DNA from: Arthrobacter crystallopoietes
GTDB lineage: Bacteria > Actinomycetota > Actinomycetes > Actinomycetales > Micrococcaceae
Direction of reading: 5' to 3'
Length of the DNA stretch: 64,000 bases
NCBI RefSeq assembly: GCF_002849715.1
Contig: NZ_CP018863.1
Location: forward strand, 2,480,001-2,544,000
Shown: positions 24,931 through 33,383 of the stretch, piece by piece
How positions within the stretch are numbered: position 1 is the stretch's first letter
Layout of the letters: each line of letters opens with the position of its first letter
Made by a program: the position numbers and the translations under genes
The notes under the pieces: model-generated
Seen by the model: the letters and a program-made list of their open reading frames with translations, nothing else
Database searches by the model: none
Told to the model about the DNA's origin: nothing

Positions 24931-26778
24931 TCACCAGGGTGGTTCGTTCGGTTGCAGCGGCCAGTCGTCGAAGGGCCGGTTCCAGTCTTCCGGTCCGCCC
25001 TGCAACGGCTTGTCGGCCGGTACCGCCTTCTTGGCAGCCTCGGATACGAAAGGTATTTGGGCCGATTCGGACGGCGTCGGAACGTACTGTGCCGTGGAAT
25101 GATCCGGTGTCGTGGCGCTGTCAGCCGTGATGAGCGGCAGCAGTGTTTCGACCTGTTGGCCGGGTGGGCCGGAGCCAGGTGTTAGTGAGGGTTCTGCCGG
25201 TGGAGGTGGAGACTCCAAGTCAGGTCCTTGTCCATCGGCCGCGAATCTTGGCGTGGCGTCGGGCAGGGAGATACCGGCGAGTCGGTAGCGGTTGCGGCGG
25301 GGTTTTTGGTCCGGGTCGATGTAGCGGGGCGGGATGAACCAGGGGATCCCGTCCCGGATGTCGATTTTCCAGTTTTCATCGTGCAGCAGATGGTGGTGGT
25401 ACGAACACAAAAGACAACCATTGTGAACTGACGTTGGGCCGTCGTGCTTTTCCCAGAATTCGATGTGGTGTGCTTCGGTCCAGGGAGCGGGCATGGTGCA
25501 GTCGGGGAAGGTGCAGCCTTTGTCGCGGGCGACGAGGGCGCGGCGCTGGGCGGGGGTGAACAGCCGTTGGGCGCGTCCGATGTCGAGGATTTCGCCTTTG
25601 CCGCCGAGGACGAGGGGGATGAGGTCGGCGTCGCAGGCGATTTTGCGGACGGTTTTGGGGCTGATCAGTCCGCCGAACACCGCGTCGGCGGAGGCGCCGA
25701 GCTGGTCCACCAGGTCCTGGTAGTCCAGGCTGATCATGATCTGGGGGCGGTGGCCGCCGCTGGAGGGGAGTTTGTCCGTGGACAGGGCGATCTGGCAGGC
25801 GCCGACGAGGCCTTGCAGCAGTTTCTGCGGCCGGGTGGGTCCTTGCCATTCCGGTTCCGGTCCCGCTCCGCCCGTGTCGGCGGTGTCCGCGGGGGTGCCG
25901 CCGGCTGTTGCAGGGTCTGCCGGGGTGCGGCCGGCTGTTGCGGGGTCTGCCGGGGTGCCGTCTTCCGAAGCGAAGGTGGTTTTGACGCGCGGGTTGGTCG
26001 CGGCGTTCATGACGGTGACGAGGTATTCGTATTGTTCCGGCGTAGCGGCGATGTCCAGGCGGTGGAGGCCCTGGCGTTTGCCGCGGTAGAACACGCCTTG
26101 TTTGGCGCGGAGTTGTTCGTCGGTGGGTTCGAGTCCGTCCGGGTCCAGGATGGCTTCCCAGCGTTTGATGATTTCGCGCAGGCCGTCGATATCTGATTCG
26201 GTGGCCTGCTGGGTGAGCTGCTTTTCCATCGCGGCCAGGCCCGCAGGCGGTGCGGTGGGGCGCACGCGTTCGAGGGCGTCGCGGATGAGGGTTGCGGCCT
26301 GGCCGCTGATCTTCGAGGAGGTCAGTGCTTCGCCGAGGCGTTCAAGTTTCGGGGGTGCCTGTTCTCCGGTCATCAGGGTCGATGGCATGGTGCTGGAGCC
26401 GACGCGGAGCCGGCGTTTGGCTTCGCCGCGGCTGATTTTGAGTTTCTGGCGGAGGTATTCGGCGGCGTCCTTGTATTCGGGCTTTTTCGGTTTGCCGTCC
26501 TGGCCGGTGCCCTGCACCGGGTCGGCCCAGGGGATGCGCTGGTCTGTTTCGCCTGTTTGGGCGATGTTCTGCTGGTCGACGGCGTGGGCGCCGATGACCT
26601 GGAGTTGCTCGACGGTTTTGGAGATCTCTTCGATGCCGGCAACGGTGGCGGCGAGGTCTTTGGGGGATTGCAGGAGCCATTCCTGTTGGAAACTGGCGGA
26701 GAAGTCCTGGAGGGCGGCCTGCACCGAAGCGAGGAAGCCTACGGGCTCCTGATGCGCTTCGACCGGTGCGATTGCCAT
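24931..26778 (-). CDS. DUF222 and HNH endonuclease domain protein
   Basis: A 615-residue protein of the DUF222-HNH type, often present in many copies in Arthrobacter genomes. The helical DUF222 region spans about 60-420. The HNH site near 470-510 shows CTFPDCTMPAPWTEAHHIEF with NGCLLCSYHHHLLH. A Thr-Pro-Ala-Asp repeat linker (encoded by 30-base repeats) interrupts DUF222. The tail is proline-rich. Start is taken at MAIAPVEAHQ; the longer frame is rejected for lack of family similarity. Function unknown, possibly DNA mobility. A 15-base direct repeat lies at both ends. Confidence 0.9.
   Translation of the reverse strand: MAIAPVEAHQEPVGFLASVQAALQDFSASFQQEWLLQSPKDLAATVAGIEEISKTVEQLQVIGAHAVDQQNIAQTGETDQRIPWADPVQGTGQDGKPKKPEYKDAAEYLRQKLKISRGEAKRRLRVGSSTMPSTLMTGEQAPPKLERLGEALTSSKISGQAATLIRDALERVRPTAPPAGLAAMEKQLTQQATESDIDGLREIIKRWEAILDPDGLEPTDEQLRAKQGVFYRGKRQGLHRLDIAATPEQYEYLVTVMNAATNPRVKTTFASEDGTPADPATAGRTPADPATAGGTPADTADTGGAGPEPEWQGPTRPQKLLQGLVGACQIALSTDKLPSSGGHRPQIMISLDYQDLVDQLGASADAVFGGLISPKTVRKIACDADLIPLVLGGKGEILDIGRAQRLFTPAQRRALVARDKGCTFPDCTMPAPWTEAHHIEFWEKHDGPTSVHNGCLLCSYHHHLLHDENWKIDIRDGIPWFIPPRYIDPDQKPRRNRYRLAGISLPDATPRFAADGQGPDLESPPPPAEPSLTPGSGPPGQQVETLLPLITADSATTPDHSTAQYVPTPSESAQIPFVSEAAKKAVPADKPLQGGPEDWNRPFDDWPLQPNEPPW
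24937..24951. repeat. 15-bp direct repeat, copy 1
   Basis: GGGTGGTTCGTTCGG, encoding part of the last codons (NEPP) of the DUF222-HNH gene. An identical copy lies upstream of that gene at 26889-26903, so the repeats bracket it. Confidence 0.75.
25895..25960. repeat. 30-bp tandem repeat in the DUF222-HNH gene
   Basis: Two 30-base units with three mismatches or fewer plus a partial third encode TPADPATAG-type repeats in a linker within the DUF222 region. Likely a slippage-prone spacer. Confidence 0.75.
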
Positions 26779-26888
26779 ACACCCAACGCTATAGAACACG
26801 TCTTCTAATAGCACGGAAAAAGCACCAATGTGGAGGACTAGTGCTGGGTGTACCCGTGGCTTCGGTGGCGCGCTCAATGAGTTGTGCG

Positions 26889-26903
26889 GGGTGGTTCGTT
26901 CGG
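26889..26903. repeat. 15-bp direct repeat, copy 2
   Basis: Exact second copy of GGGTGGTTCGTTCGG, about 110 bases upstream of the DUF222-HNH start. The 210-base gap around it (26779-26988) contains no gene I can support. Confidence 0.75.
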
Positions 26904-26988
26904 ATAAAGAATGAAAGTTGGCGTCGGAGGGATGCTGAAGGGGCGCGCGGGCGAAACGGTTCCCCTGGGACCCGCGCCCCACTTCGAT

Positions 26989-27291
26989 TCAGCCTCGTCG
27001 GCGGCCGAACACCAGCGACGCTACAGCCGTACCGGCGGTGACGGTGTAGACGGCAGGCCACGCGCCCATCTTCTTCGCCAGCGGGTGGGAGGCGCCAAAC
27101 GCAGCCAGGTATACGCCGGTCAAAGCTGCGGCGGTGCCGGTGCCAGCGTCGCGCTTCCATAAGGCGAAGGCAGCCGCACCTGCGGCGGCGAGCACGGCGC
27201 CGCCGAGCGGACGGTTCTTGGTGGCGCGGGCGGTTTGGAAGCCGCCGATCAGTCCGGCGCTCGTGACCAGCGGGGTCAGCAGGGAACTCAT
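26989..27291 (-). CDS. small three-helix membrane protein
   Basis: A 100-residue conserved hypothetical membrane protein with three or four helices (LLTPLVTSAGLIGGFQTA, GGAVLAAAGAAAFALW, AALTGVYLAAFGAS, AVYTVTAGTAVASLVFG) and a basic end GRRRG. TAAGGAG precedes the ATG. No named family or partner is recognised. Confidence 0.75.
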   Translation of the reverse strand: MSSLLTPLVTSAGLIGGFQTARATKNRPLGGAVLAAAGAAAFALWKRDAGTGTAAALTGVYLAAFGASHPLAKKMGAWPAVYTVTAGTAVASLVFGRRRG

Positions 27292-27377
27292 GGAATCTCC
27301 TTAGTCTGGGGCGATGTCCTCCAGCCTATCTGGAGCATAGACTGCCCCTATCTAACGGAACTTCCAAAGGACCCGAT

Positions 27378-27656
27378 ATGGGAACCGTCAGACGCCTGGC
27401 CGCAGATCTGAGGCTCGCCGACCTCGGCCGCGCCGTGAGTATTGTCGGCTTCAACCACGACGTCCACGCCGGCACGCTGTCCGGCTTCATTGTCCGCCGG
27501 ACCAAGGATGTCGTGGACATCCACCTGGACGGAATCCCGGAAACGGTTGCCGTGTCGCACGAGGCGATAGTCCTGATCCTGGAGCCGGACAGGGAGCAGG
27601 AAACTGTGCCGGTGTTGGAATCAGGCGGGGAACGGGAGGGCGGTCCCGACGGATAG
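27378..27656 (+). CDS. hypothetical protein
   Basis: A 92-residue soluble protein, probably all-beta at its core (RAVSIVGFNHDVHAGTLSGFIVRRT; VDIHLDGIPETVAVSHEAIVLIL), with an acidic Gly-rich tail. AAAGGA lies upstream of the ATG. No family is recognised. It is divergent from the small membrane protein and followed by an imperfect repeat. Confidence 0.6.
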   Translation: MGTVRRLAADLRLADLGRAVSIVGFNHDVHAGTLSGFIVRRTKDVVDIHLDGIPETVAVSHEAIVLILEPDREQETVPVLESGGEREGGPDG

Positions 27657-27726
27657 AGCCAGCCGCGCAGGTCGCAGAGGTTGGAGAGCCAGCCGCGCCG
27701 GACGCAGGGGGCTGATTGAGCCAGCC
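27656..27726. repeat. imperfect intergenic tandem repeat
   Basis: Three spaced copies of GAGCCAGCC (27656, 27686, 27718), the first two extending to GAGCCAGCCGCGC. They sit between convergent genes and may be a decayed terminator or slippage product. Confidence 0.55.
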
Positions 27727-27742
27727 AGCCCGGACGCCAAGG

Positions 27743-28303
27743 TTAGTCGACGGCGTTGCTGTTTTTGCCGGCGTCGTTGTTCTTGTCGCCGTACTGGTGC
27801 TTCGCCTCTTCGGGGTTCACCGCGCGTTTAAGCAGGGCCGGGATCACCCAGAGCAACGCGAGCATGACCAGCAGGACGCCGCCGCCCACGTAAATCGCCA
27901 CCTGGTCGCCCGCCACAACGTCGAGGATGAAGGCGACGCAGCCGGTGGCCATCAGCCCGATGCCGAGCACGGCCAGCTTCACGATGCGGTGCCCGTGCGC
28001 CACGGTGGAATCCTTCACATGCAGGCCGAAAAGCTTGCGGTGGATGGCTACGGGCGTGAGGATCAGGCAGGTCAGCAGGCCGGTGAACGTCAGCAGCGCA
28101 ACGTACAGGCCGACCTGGTAAGGTTCCAGGTCCTCGAACCGGGCCTGGAACGGCAGCGTCATGAGGAAGGCGGTGATGATCTGCGCGCCGGTCTGCATGA
28201 CGCGCAGTTCCTGCAGCAGATCGTTCCAGTTGCGGTCGAGTTTCTCCTCGAACGTCTCCCGGCGGCCCACCGAATCTTCGTACACCTGATCGTCCGTAGC
28301 CAT
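27743..28303 (-). CDS. DUF6328-like membrane protein
   Basis: A 186-residue protein with a cytoplasmic N-terminal helix ending RNWNDLLQELRVMQTG and four membrane helices (TAFLMTLPFQ; LYVALLTFTGLLTCLIL; LAVLGIGLMATGCVAFIL; VGGGVLLVMLALLWVIP). This layout matches the uncharacterised DUF6328 family of actinobacteria. The tail is charged and Asn-rich. No catalytic motif is seen. Divergent from the MarR gene by 66 bases, so the regulator may control it. Confidence 0.78.
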   Translation of the reverse strand: MATDDQVYEDSVGRRETFEEKLDRNWNDLLQELRVMQTGAQIITAFLMTLPFQARFEDLEPYQVGLYVALLTFTGLLTCLILTPVAIHRKLFGLHVKDSTVAHGHRIVKLAVLGIGLMATGCVAFILDVVAGDQVAIYVGGGVLLVMLALLWVIPALLKRAVNPEEAKHQYGDKNNDAGKNSNAVD

Positions 28304-28369
28304 CTCTCAAACTTACCGCCAAAGTACGACGGCGGAGGGTAAGTTCCAGCGAGGATTACCATTGGCGTT

Positions 28370-28987
28370 ATGCCAAGTTCTGATTCCGAGGGTCCGTCCA
28401 CGCCTGCTGCCGGGGGCGAGGCCGGGCGGGTGTCTGCCGAGGCCGGGCGGGTGTCTGCCGAGGCCGGGCAGGTACCGCCCGGCGCCGGCTACCCCGGGCG
28501 GGAGCTGATGCTGCTGCTGCAGAGTTTCACCACGGAGACGGACCGCTACATTGATGCGATGGGGCGGCGTTACGGCATGCATCGGACGGATCTGATGGCG
28601 TTGTCGGCGGTGCTCGAGGCGCAGCGGGAAGGGCGCACGGTCACACCCGGCATACTCAGTGCTCAGCTGTCGCTTAGTTCGGCGGCGACGACGGCGCTGG
28701 TGGATCGGCTGGGCAAGGTGGGGCATATGGTCCGCGAGCGCAGTGGAACCGACCGCCGGCAGGTGCAGCTGGAGATCACGGACAGCGCCCGCACTACCGG
28801 GGCGGAAATCTTCTCGCCGATGGTTGAAGAACTGATCCAGGTGGTTTCGCGGCATTCACCCGAGGAGATCGAGTTGCTGTCCACTTTCATGGCAGAGCTG
28901 CGCGACGGTCTGGTCCGGGCGCGGGAGAAAGCCGTGCGTCAGGAACCGAGCAGTTCCGGTTCGGCCGCGGCCAGCAGCGGCAGCTGA
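28370..28987 (+). CDS. MarR-family transcriptional regulator
   Basis: Winged-helix regulator, 205 residues. The MarR core (about 48-165) shows YGMHRTDLMALSAVLEA, the recognition helix SLSSAATTALVDRLGKVG and the wing VRERSGTDRRQVQLEIT. A 45-residue N-terminal extension, absent from typical family members, consists of repeats (AGRVSAE twice) encoded by a 21-base tandem repeat. Its last 49 bases overlap the end of the opposing isomerase gene. Possible targets are itself and the divergent DUF6328 gene. Confidence 0.88.
   Translation: MPSSDSEGPSTPAAGGEAGRVSAEAGRVSAEAGQVPPGAGYPGRELMLLLQSFTTETDRYIDAMGRRYGMHRTDLMALSAVLEAQREGRTVTPGILSAQLSLSSAATTALVDRLGKVGHMVRERSGTDRRQVQLEITDSARTTGAEIFSPMVEELIQVVSRHSPEEIELLSTFMAELRDGLVRAREKAVRQEPSSSGSAAASSGS
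28418..28479. repeat. 21-bp tandem repeat in the marR N-terminus
   Basis: Two identical 21-base units (28418-28438, 28439-28459) beginning GAGGCCGGGCGGGTGTCTGC and a third partial, diverged one to 28479. The period is a multiple of three, so copy-number change keeps the frame. Confidence 0.85.
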
Positions 28988-29502
28988 AGCACTAGCCACG
29001 GGCTGAAGGCCCACGGTGCAGCGTCCACCGCGCGGACGAGGGCGGCAGGGTCAGTCCAGCGCCACTCGCACACCTCGTCCGGCGTCGGCTGCGGATCGGT
29101 TTCCAGCATGGCTGTGTAGACCGGGCAGATTTCGTTCTCCACCACGCCGGAGGCGTCCAGTGCACGGTAGCGGAAGTCAGGCAGGACCGGCTTCAGCCCG
29201 GAAACGGCGACGCCGAGTTCCTGCGGAGCCCGCCGGATCACCGCTTCCTCCGTGGTTTCGCCCGGGGCCGGGTGGCCGCAGAACGAGTTGGTCCAGACGC
29301 CCGGCCAGGTCTGCTTGGTCAAGGCCCGCCGGGTGACCAGGATCTGACCGTCCGGGTTGAAGAGGTGGCAGGAGAAAGCCAGGTGCAGCGGGGTGGCCGC
29401 CGTGTGCACTCCGGACTTGTCGGCCACGCCGATGGCGGCGCCGTCGTCGTCAACCAGGACAACCTGTTCCACAGTGGACTCGCGGGACGGGAGATTGTTC
29501 AT
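28939..29502 (-). CDS. idi: isopentenyl-diphosphate delta-isomerase, type 1
   Basis: Interconverts isopentenyl and dimethylallyl diphosphate for isoprenoid synthesis in the cytoplasm. 187 residues with a Nudix-like fold. Catalytic Cys75 lies in NSFCGHP and the acidic pair in VENEICPV (Glu122/Glu124). Metal ligands are in LHLAFSCHLF. Start at MNNLPSRE; an in-frame ATG nine bases earlier is too close to its own GGGAAG. The last 49 bases overlap the convergent marR gene. The SDR-DUF2867 gene lies just upstream on the same strand. Confidence 0.93.
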   Translation of the reverse strand: MNNLPSRESTVEQVVLVDDDGAAIGVADKSGVHTAATPLHLAFSCHLFNPDGQILVTRRALTKQTWPGVWTNSFCGHPAPGETTEEAVIRRAPQELGVAVSGLKPVLPDFRYRALDASGVVENEICPVYTAMLETDPQPTPDEVCEWRWTDPAALVRAVDAAPWAFSPWLVLQLPLLAAAEPELLGS

Positions 29503-29528
29503 ACCGGCCATCTTCCCATCTTTCCCGG

Positions 29529-31058
29529 TCATCCAGAGATGGACGTGCTGCTCCGATATGCTGCTGCGCGTTGGATGATGTTGCGTGCCATGGACGGAAA
29601 GATGAGCCCGTGGAACGGAAGCACCAGCCACCAGTAAAGCTTGCCGGACAGGCCGCGCGGGAAATAGATGGCGCGCTGGCGGTAGATGGTGCCGGTAGCA
29701 GCGGCGCCAGCGCCGTCTCCGGCGCCGTCGTCTGAGCGGGCGGCCAGTGCGGACAGTTCCAGCCAGGCCTCGCCCGGCACCCGCATCTCGGCGCGCAGCC
29801 GCAGTACCTTGCCCGCGGGCGAGTCGTCAATGGCCTCCACTCTCCACCAGTCCACGGCGTCGCCCACGACCAGCCGGTCGGCATGCCGCCGCCCGCGGTT
29901 GTGCCCGGCGCCGCCCACCAGTTTGTCCAGCACGCCGCGGATGGCCCACGCGGCGGGCCAGGAGTACCAGCCGTTGGACCCGCCGATGCCTTCGATCACG
30001 CGCCACACGTGTTCCGGCGGCACGTCGGTGCTGCGTGTGCGCTCGTCCACGAAGACGGTCTGCCCGGCCCACTCGGGATCGCTGGGCAGCGGATCCGAGG
30101 GCGGGGCCTGCGAGGCGTTGGTCCAGCTGGTCTCCACCTCGCCGCTGGCCATCTTGCCCAGCGCCAACTGAACCGCCGAGCGGTAGCCGGTCAGTCCGCC
30201 GTCGGGCTTTGGAACGTAGTTGTCGATGTCGTGCTCGGCGGCCACGGCGTCGTGCTGGAGGGACTCCACCAGCGGCACGGCCATCGAGTGCGGGATCGGG
30301 GTGGTCAGCGCCACCCACCAGCCGGCCAGCTTCGGCGCGGGAATGGGCAGCGAGTAGACCCGCCGCCGCGCCAGCCCCGCCTGATGCGCATAGCCGTACA
30401 TGATGCCCGCGTAGGTCAGCACCTCGCGCGAACCGATGTCGAAGGTGCGGTTCAGGCCCGCCGGCACCTCGGGCGCATGCACCAGATAGTGCAGCACGTC
30501 GCGGATGGCGATCGGCTCGATCTTCCGCCGCACCCAGCTCGGCGCCGGCATGACGGGCAGGTTCTCCGTGAGATGGCGGATCATCTCGAAGGACGCGGAG
30601 CCGGAACCAATAACGACGCCGGCCTGGAACACTACCGCGGGCACGTCGCCTTCCAGCAGCACACGTCCGACGGCGGTACGCGAGCGCATATGCCGGGAGA
30701 GTTCAACGCCCTCCGGATGCAGCCCGCCCAGGTAGACAATCCGCTGGACGTGGGCGCGCGCAGCCGCGTCGGCAACCGTCCGGGCCATCTCGAGTTCCTG
30801 GCGCTCGAAGCCCTCGCCGGAGCCCATCGAATGGACCAGATAGAAGAAGGTCTCAACGCCATCGCACGCCCGCGCCACGGCAGCCGCATCGCCAAGGTCA
30901 CCTTCGACGATCTCCACCTGGTCGTGCCACGGGACGGCCTCGAGCTTCGCGGGGGAGCGCACCAGCACGCGGACTTGGTAGCCGGCCTCGAGCAGCCGCG
31001 GCACCAGCCGCCCGCCGATATAGCCGGTGGCGCCGGTTACCAGTACCCGTTGTGTCAT
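29529..31058 (-). CDS. SDR-family NAD(P)-binding protein fused to DUF2867
   Basis: A 509-residue two-part protein. Residues 1-290 are an atypical SDR with TGATGYIGGRLVPRLL and several helices. Residues about 330-509 match DUF2867 (VWRVIEGIGGSNGWYSWPAAW; FPRGLSGKLYWWLVLPFHGLIFPSMARNI), which resembles a START-like lipid-binding fold. This fusion is widespread in actinobacteria and unassigned. Start 31058 has AAGGA upstream. It precedes idi on the same strand with a 26-base gap, so the two may be cotranscribed. Confidence 0.88.
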   Translation of the reverse strand: MTQRVLVTGATGYIGGRLVPRLLEAGYQVRVLVRSPAKLEAVPWHDQVEIVEGDLGDAAAVARACDGVETFFYLVHSMGSGEGFERQELEMARTVADAAARAHVQRIVYLGGLHPEGVELSRHMRSRTAVGRVLLEGDVPAVVFQAGVVIGSGSASFEMIRHLTENLPVMPAPSWVRRKIEPIAIRDVLHYLVHAPEVPAGLNRTFDIGSREVLTYAGIMYGYAHQAGLARRRVYSLPIPAPKLAGWWVALTTPIPHSMAVPLVESLQHDAVAAEHDIDNYVPKPDGGLTGYRSAVQLALGKMASGEVETSWTNASQAPPSDPLPSDPEWAGQTVFVDERTRSTDVPPEHVWRVIEGIGGSNGWYSWPAAWAIRGVLDKLVGGAGHNRGRRHADRLVVGDAVDWWRVEAIDDSPAGKVLRLRAEMRVPGEAWLELSALAARSDDGAGDGAGAAATGTIYRQRAIYFPRGLSGKLYWWLVLPFHGLIFPSMARNIIQRAAAYRSSTSISG

Positions 31059-31185
31059 ATCCACCGTTTCCTTCAGCCTCGCAGTTGGGAAGATGATCGG
31101 CCATGACCATAGTTGCACGCCAAAGCGCTAAGCTTGCTGATTAGTTCCGGACAATTGGCCGGGCGAGGCAGAAAGAAGCCCCTCA

Positions 31186-32487
31186 GTGTTCGAAGCGCCC
31201 AGCATTCTGTTCTTCGAGGCAGGCCTCGCGGTCTTCGCCGCGGCGATCCTGCCCAAACTCCTGCGCAACATGCCGCTCTCCATGCCGATGGTCTTCCTCG
31301 GCGCCGGAATCCTCGCTTTCACCTTGCTCCGGAACCTGCCGGACCCGGATCCGGTCAAGTACGCCGAGTTCACCACACATCTGACCGAAATCTGCGTCAT
31401 CATCTCGCTCATGGGTGCGGGGTTGGCGCTGGACCGGCCGTTCCGCTGGCGCGAATGGTCCACCACCTGGCGCATGCTCGGGATCGTCATGCCGCTGTGC
31501 ATCCTGGTGGTGACGCTGCTGGGACTCTGGGTGCTGGGCCTCGGGCTAGCCGGAGCCATCCTTATCGCGGCGGCGCTCGCGCCCACCGACCCGGTGCTGG
31601 CCTCCGAGGTCCAGGTGGGCGAGCCTGCCGACGCCGAAACCGACGCCTACGAAGACGAGGTCCGCTTCGGCCTGACCTCGGAAGCCGGCCTCAACGACGG
31701 GCTGGCGTTCCCCTTCGTCTATCTGGCCATCGTGATGAGCCTGGTCGGGACGGCTCCGGAAGCCTGGTTCCCGCAGTGGTTCGCCGTCGACGTGCTGTGG
31801 CGCATCGGCGTCGGCGTGCTGCTCGGTTTCGGCACCGGCAAACTCCTGAGCCGGATCTTCTTCGCGGCACGGTACAAGAGCCTGCGGCTGTCCGAACATT
31901 CCGAAGGTTTCGTGGCGCTCGCTGCCACATTCCTGGCTTACGGCGTTGCCGAGATGGTTGAGGGCTACGGCTTCATCGCCGTGTTCGTCTGCGCCGTGAC
32001 CATCCGCTCTGCCGAACACACCCACGGCTACCACAAGGTGCTGCACAGCTACGTGGAGCAGCTCGAACGGCTGATGACCGTCGTCATCCTGGTGCTCCTC
32101 GGCGGCGCCATCGCCCGCGGCCTGCTGGCAGGAATCGGCTGGACCGAGGTGCTGGTGGCACTTGCCTTCCTGATCCTCGTCCGTCCGCTGGCCGGCTGGC
32201 TGGGCCTACTGGGCAGCAGGCCCGGACCGCGCGAACGCCTCGCCATCGCCTACTTCGGCATCCGCGGGATCGGCTCCCTCTACTATCTGGGGTATGCCCT
32301 CAGCCACGGGGAGTTCGACGCCGAAGCGCGCGAGCTCTGGGCCGTCGTCGGGCTGGTGGTGGCGATGTCCATCGTCCTGCACGGTGCTACCACGGCACCC
32401 CTGATGAACCGGCTGGATGCGCTGCGCAAGAAGGAAGCCGTGCGGAGGTTCGGCGACGAAAACCAGGCCCCCAACACCACGGTGTGA
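31186..32487 (+). CDS. CPA1-type cation:proton antiporter
   Basis: Na+(K+)/H+ exchanger of 433 residues and about 12-13 helices. The ion-binding regions are recognisable: AALAPTDPVLASEVQVG and LTSEAGLNDGLAFPFVYLA with the conserved Asp, plus FGIRGIGSLYYLGYAL. It would exchange monovalent cations for protons to control pH and salt stress. Start is GTG with AAGAAG upstream. No C-terminal regulatory domain. An AACGACGGC motif follows its stop by four bases. Confidence 0.92.
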   Translation: MFEAPSILFFEAGLAVFAAAILPKLLRNMPLSMPMVFLGAGILAFTLLRNLPDPDPVKYAEFTTHLTEICVIISLMGAGLALDRPFRWREWSTTWRMLGIVMPLCILVVTLLGLWVLGLGLAGAILIAAALAPTDPVLASEVQVGEPADAETDAYEDEVRFGLTSEAGLNDGLAFPFVYLAIVMSLVGTAPEAWFPQWFAVDVLWRIGVGVLLGFGTGKLLSRIFFAARYKSLRLSEHSEGFVALAATFLAYGVAEMVEGYGFIAVFVCAVTIRSAEHTHGYHKVLHSYVEQLERLMTVVILVLLGGAIARGLLAGIGWTEVLVALAFLILVRPLAGWLGLLGSRPGPRERLAIAYFGIRGIGSLYYLGYALSHGEFDAEARELWAVVGLVVAMSIVLHGATTAPLMNRLDALRKKEAVRRFGDENQAPNTTV

Positions 32488-32678
32488 CAAACAACGACGG
32501 CGGCAAGCGCGTTGCGCCGCCGGGTCACCTCCCGTCACAGCTCGAAACCGAGATAATAAGCATGCTGAATTTCGCGCTGAGCTAATTCGTCCGTATTCCG
32601 TGGACGGCCGGGCAAGGGCTGGTTAGGTTGGAGGAAGTGGCGTGCCGATACGCGGCGCACCCAGTAAGGAGGTTTTTG

Positions 32679-33260
32679 ATGGCTGCAAAGGACCGATCGA
32701 AGGCAGGCTTTACGGTACCGGGACTCTCGCTCGAGGATGGCTACAAGGTGGGCGAAACGCTGCAGATGCGGCTGCACGCCCTGAACGACCTGCAGCTGAC
32801 CCTCAAGCACGCACACTGGAATGTGGTGGGCCGCGATTTCATCGGCGTCCACGAAATGCTCGACCCGCAGATCGAACAGGTCCGCGCCATGGTCGACGCG
32901 GTCGCCGAGCGCATGGCCACCCTGGGTGTTTCGCCCAACGGGCTGCCCGGAGCCATGGTCAAGGCTCGCAGCTGGGACGACTACTCCATTGACCGAGCCG
33001 GTACCGCAGAGCATCTTGCCGCGCTGAACGTCGTCTACAACGGCGTGGTGGCGGACCACCGCAAGGCTATTGAGACGGTCGGCGAGCTTGATCCCATCAC
33101 TGAGGACATGCTCATCGGCCAGACTGCGGAGCTGGAACTCTTCCAGTGGTTCATGCGCGCGCACCTCGAGAACGCCGGCGGCGACCTCTCTACCGAGGGC
33201 GCCAAGACCGAGAAGGATGCAGCCACCAAGGCGAAGTCTAAGGACTCCAAGTCCAAGTAG
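32679..33260 (+). CDS. dps: Dps ferritin-like DNA-protection protein
   Basis: Dodecameric ferroxidase that stores iron and protects DNA, 193 residues. The inter-subunit ferroxidase site is seen in LKHAHWNVVGRDFIGVHEMLDPQIEQ, and the four-helix bundle continues to about 160. The Lys/Ser/Ala-rich tail (ATKAKSKDSKSK) is a typical DNA-binding extension. AAGGAGG precedes the start. The 190-base upstream region is richer in A/T than its surroundings and is likely the stress promoter. A strong terminator follows. Confidence 0.94.
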   Translation: MAAKDRSKAGFTVPGLSLEDGYKVGETLQMRLHALNDLQLTLKHAHWNVVGRDFIGVHEMLDPQIEQVRAMVDAVAERMATLGVSPNGLPGAMVKARSWDDYSIDRAGTAEHLAALNVVYNGVVADHRKAIETVGELDPITEDMLIGQTAELELFQWFMRAHLENAGGDLSTEGAKTEKDAATKAKSKDSKSK

Positions 33261-33319
33261 CCGCGCGAAGCGCCTGCCGGCCAATTTGTTGACCGCGGGA
33301 CGCTGAACGCAGGAACCAG

Positions 33320-33364
33320 GCCCGGCGGCCCCCCGGATATTCCGGAAGGGGGCGTCGGGCTTTT
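33320..33364 (+). terminator. Rho-independent terminator after dps
   Basis: Long G/C stem (GCCCGGCGGCCCCC paired with GGGGGCGTCGGGC, a few mismatches) around CGGATATTCCG, followed by TTTT. It lies between convergent dps and a membrane-protein gene. Confidence 0.82.
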
Positions 33365-33383
33365 GCCTGCTGTTGCGCTGCCC

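Noticed and set aside
24931..26982. Longer 683-residue form of the DUF222-HNH protein
   Set aside because: The extra N-terminal residues are low in family likeness and run through the intergenic repeat copy. The MAIAPVEAHQ start fits better.
32600..32640. GGTTAGGTTGG upstream of dps, considered as an iron box
   Set aside because: Only one half matches the DtxR/IdeR consensus and the symmetry is missing.
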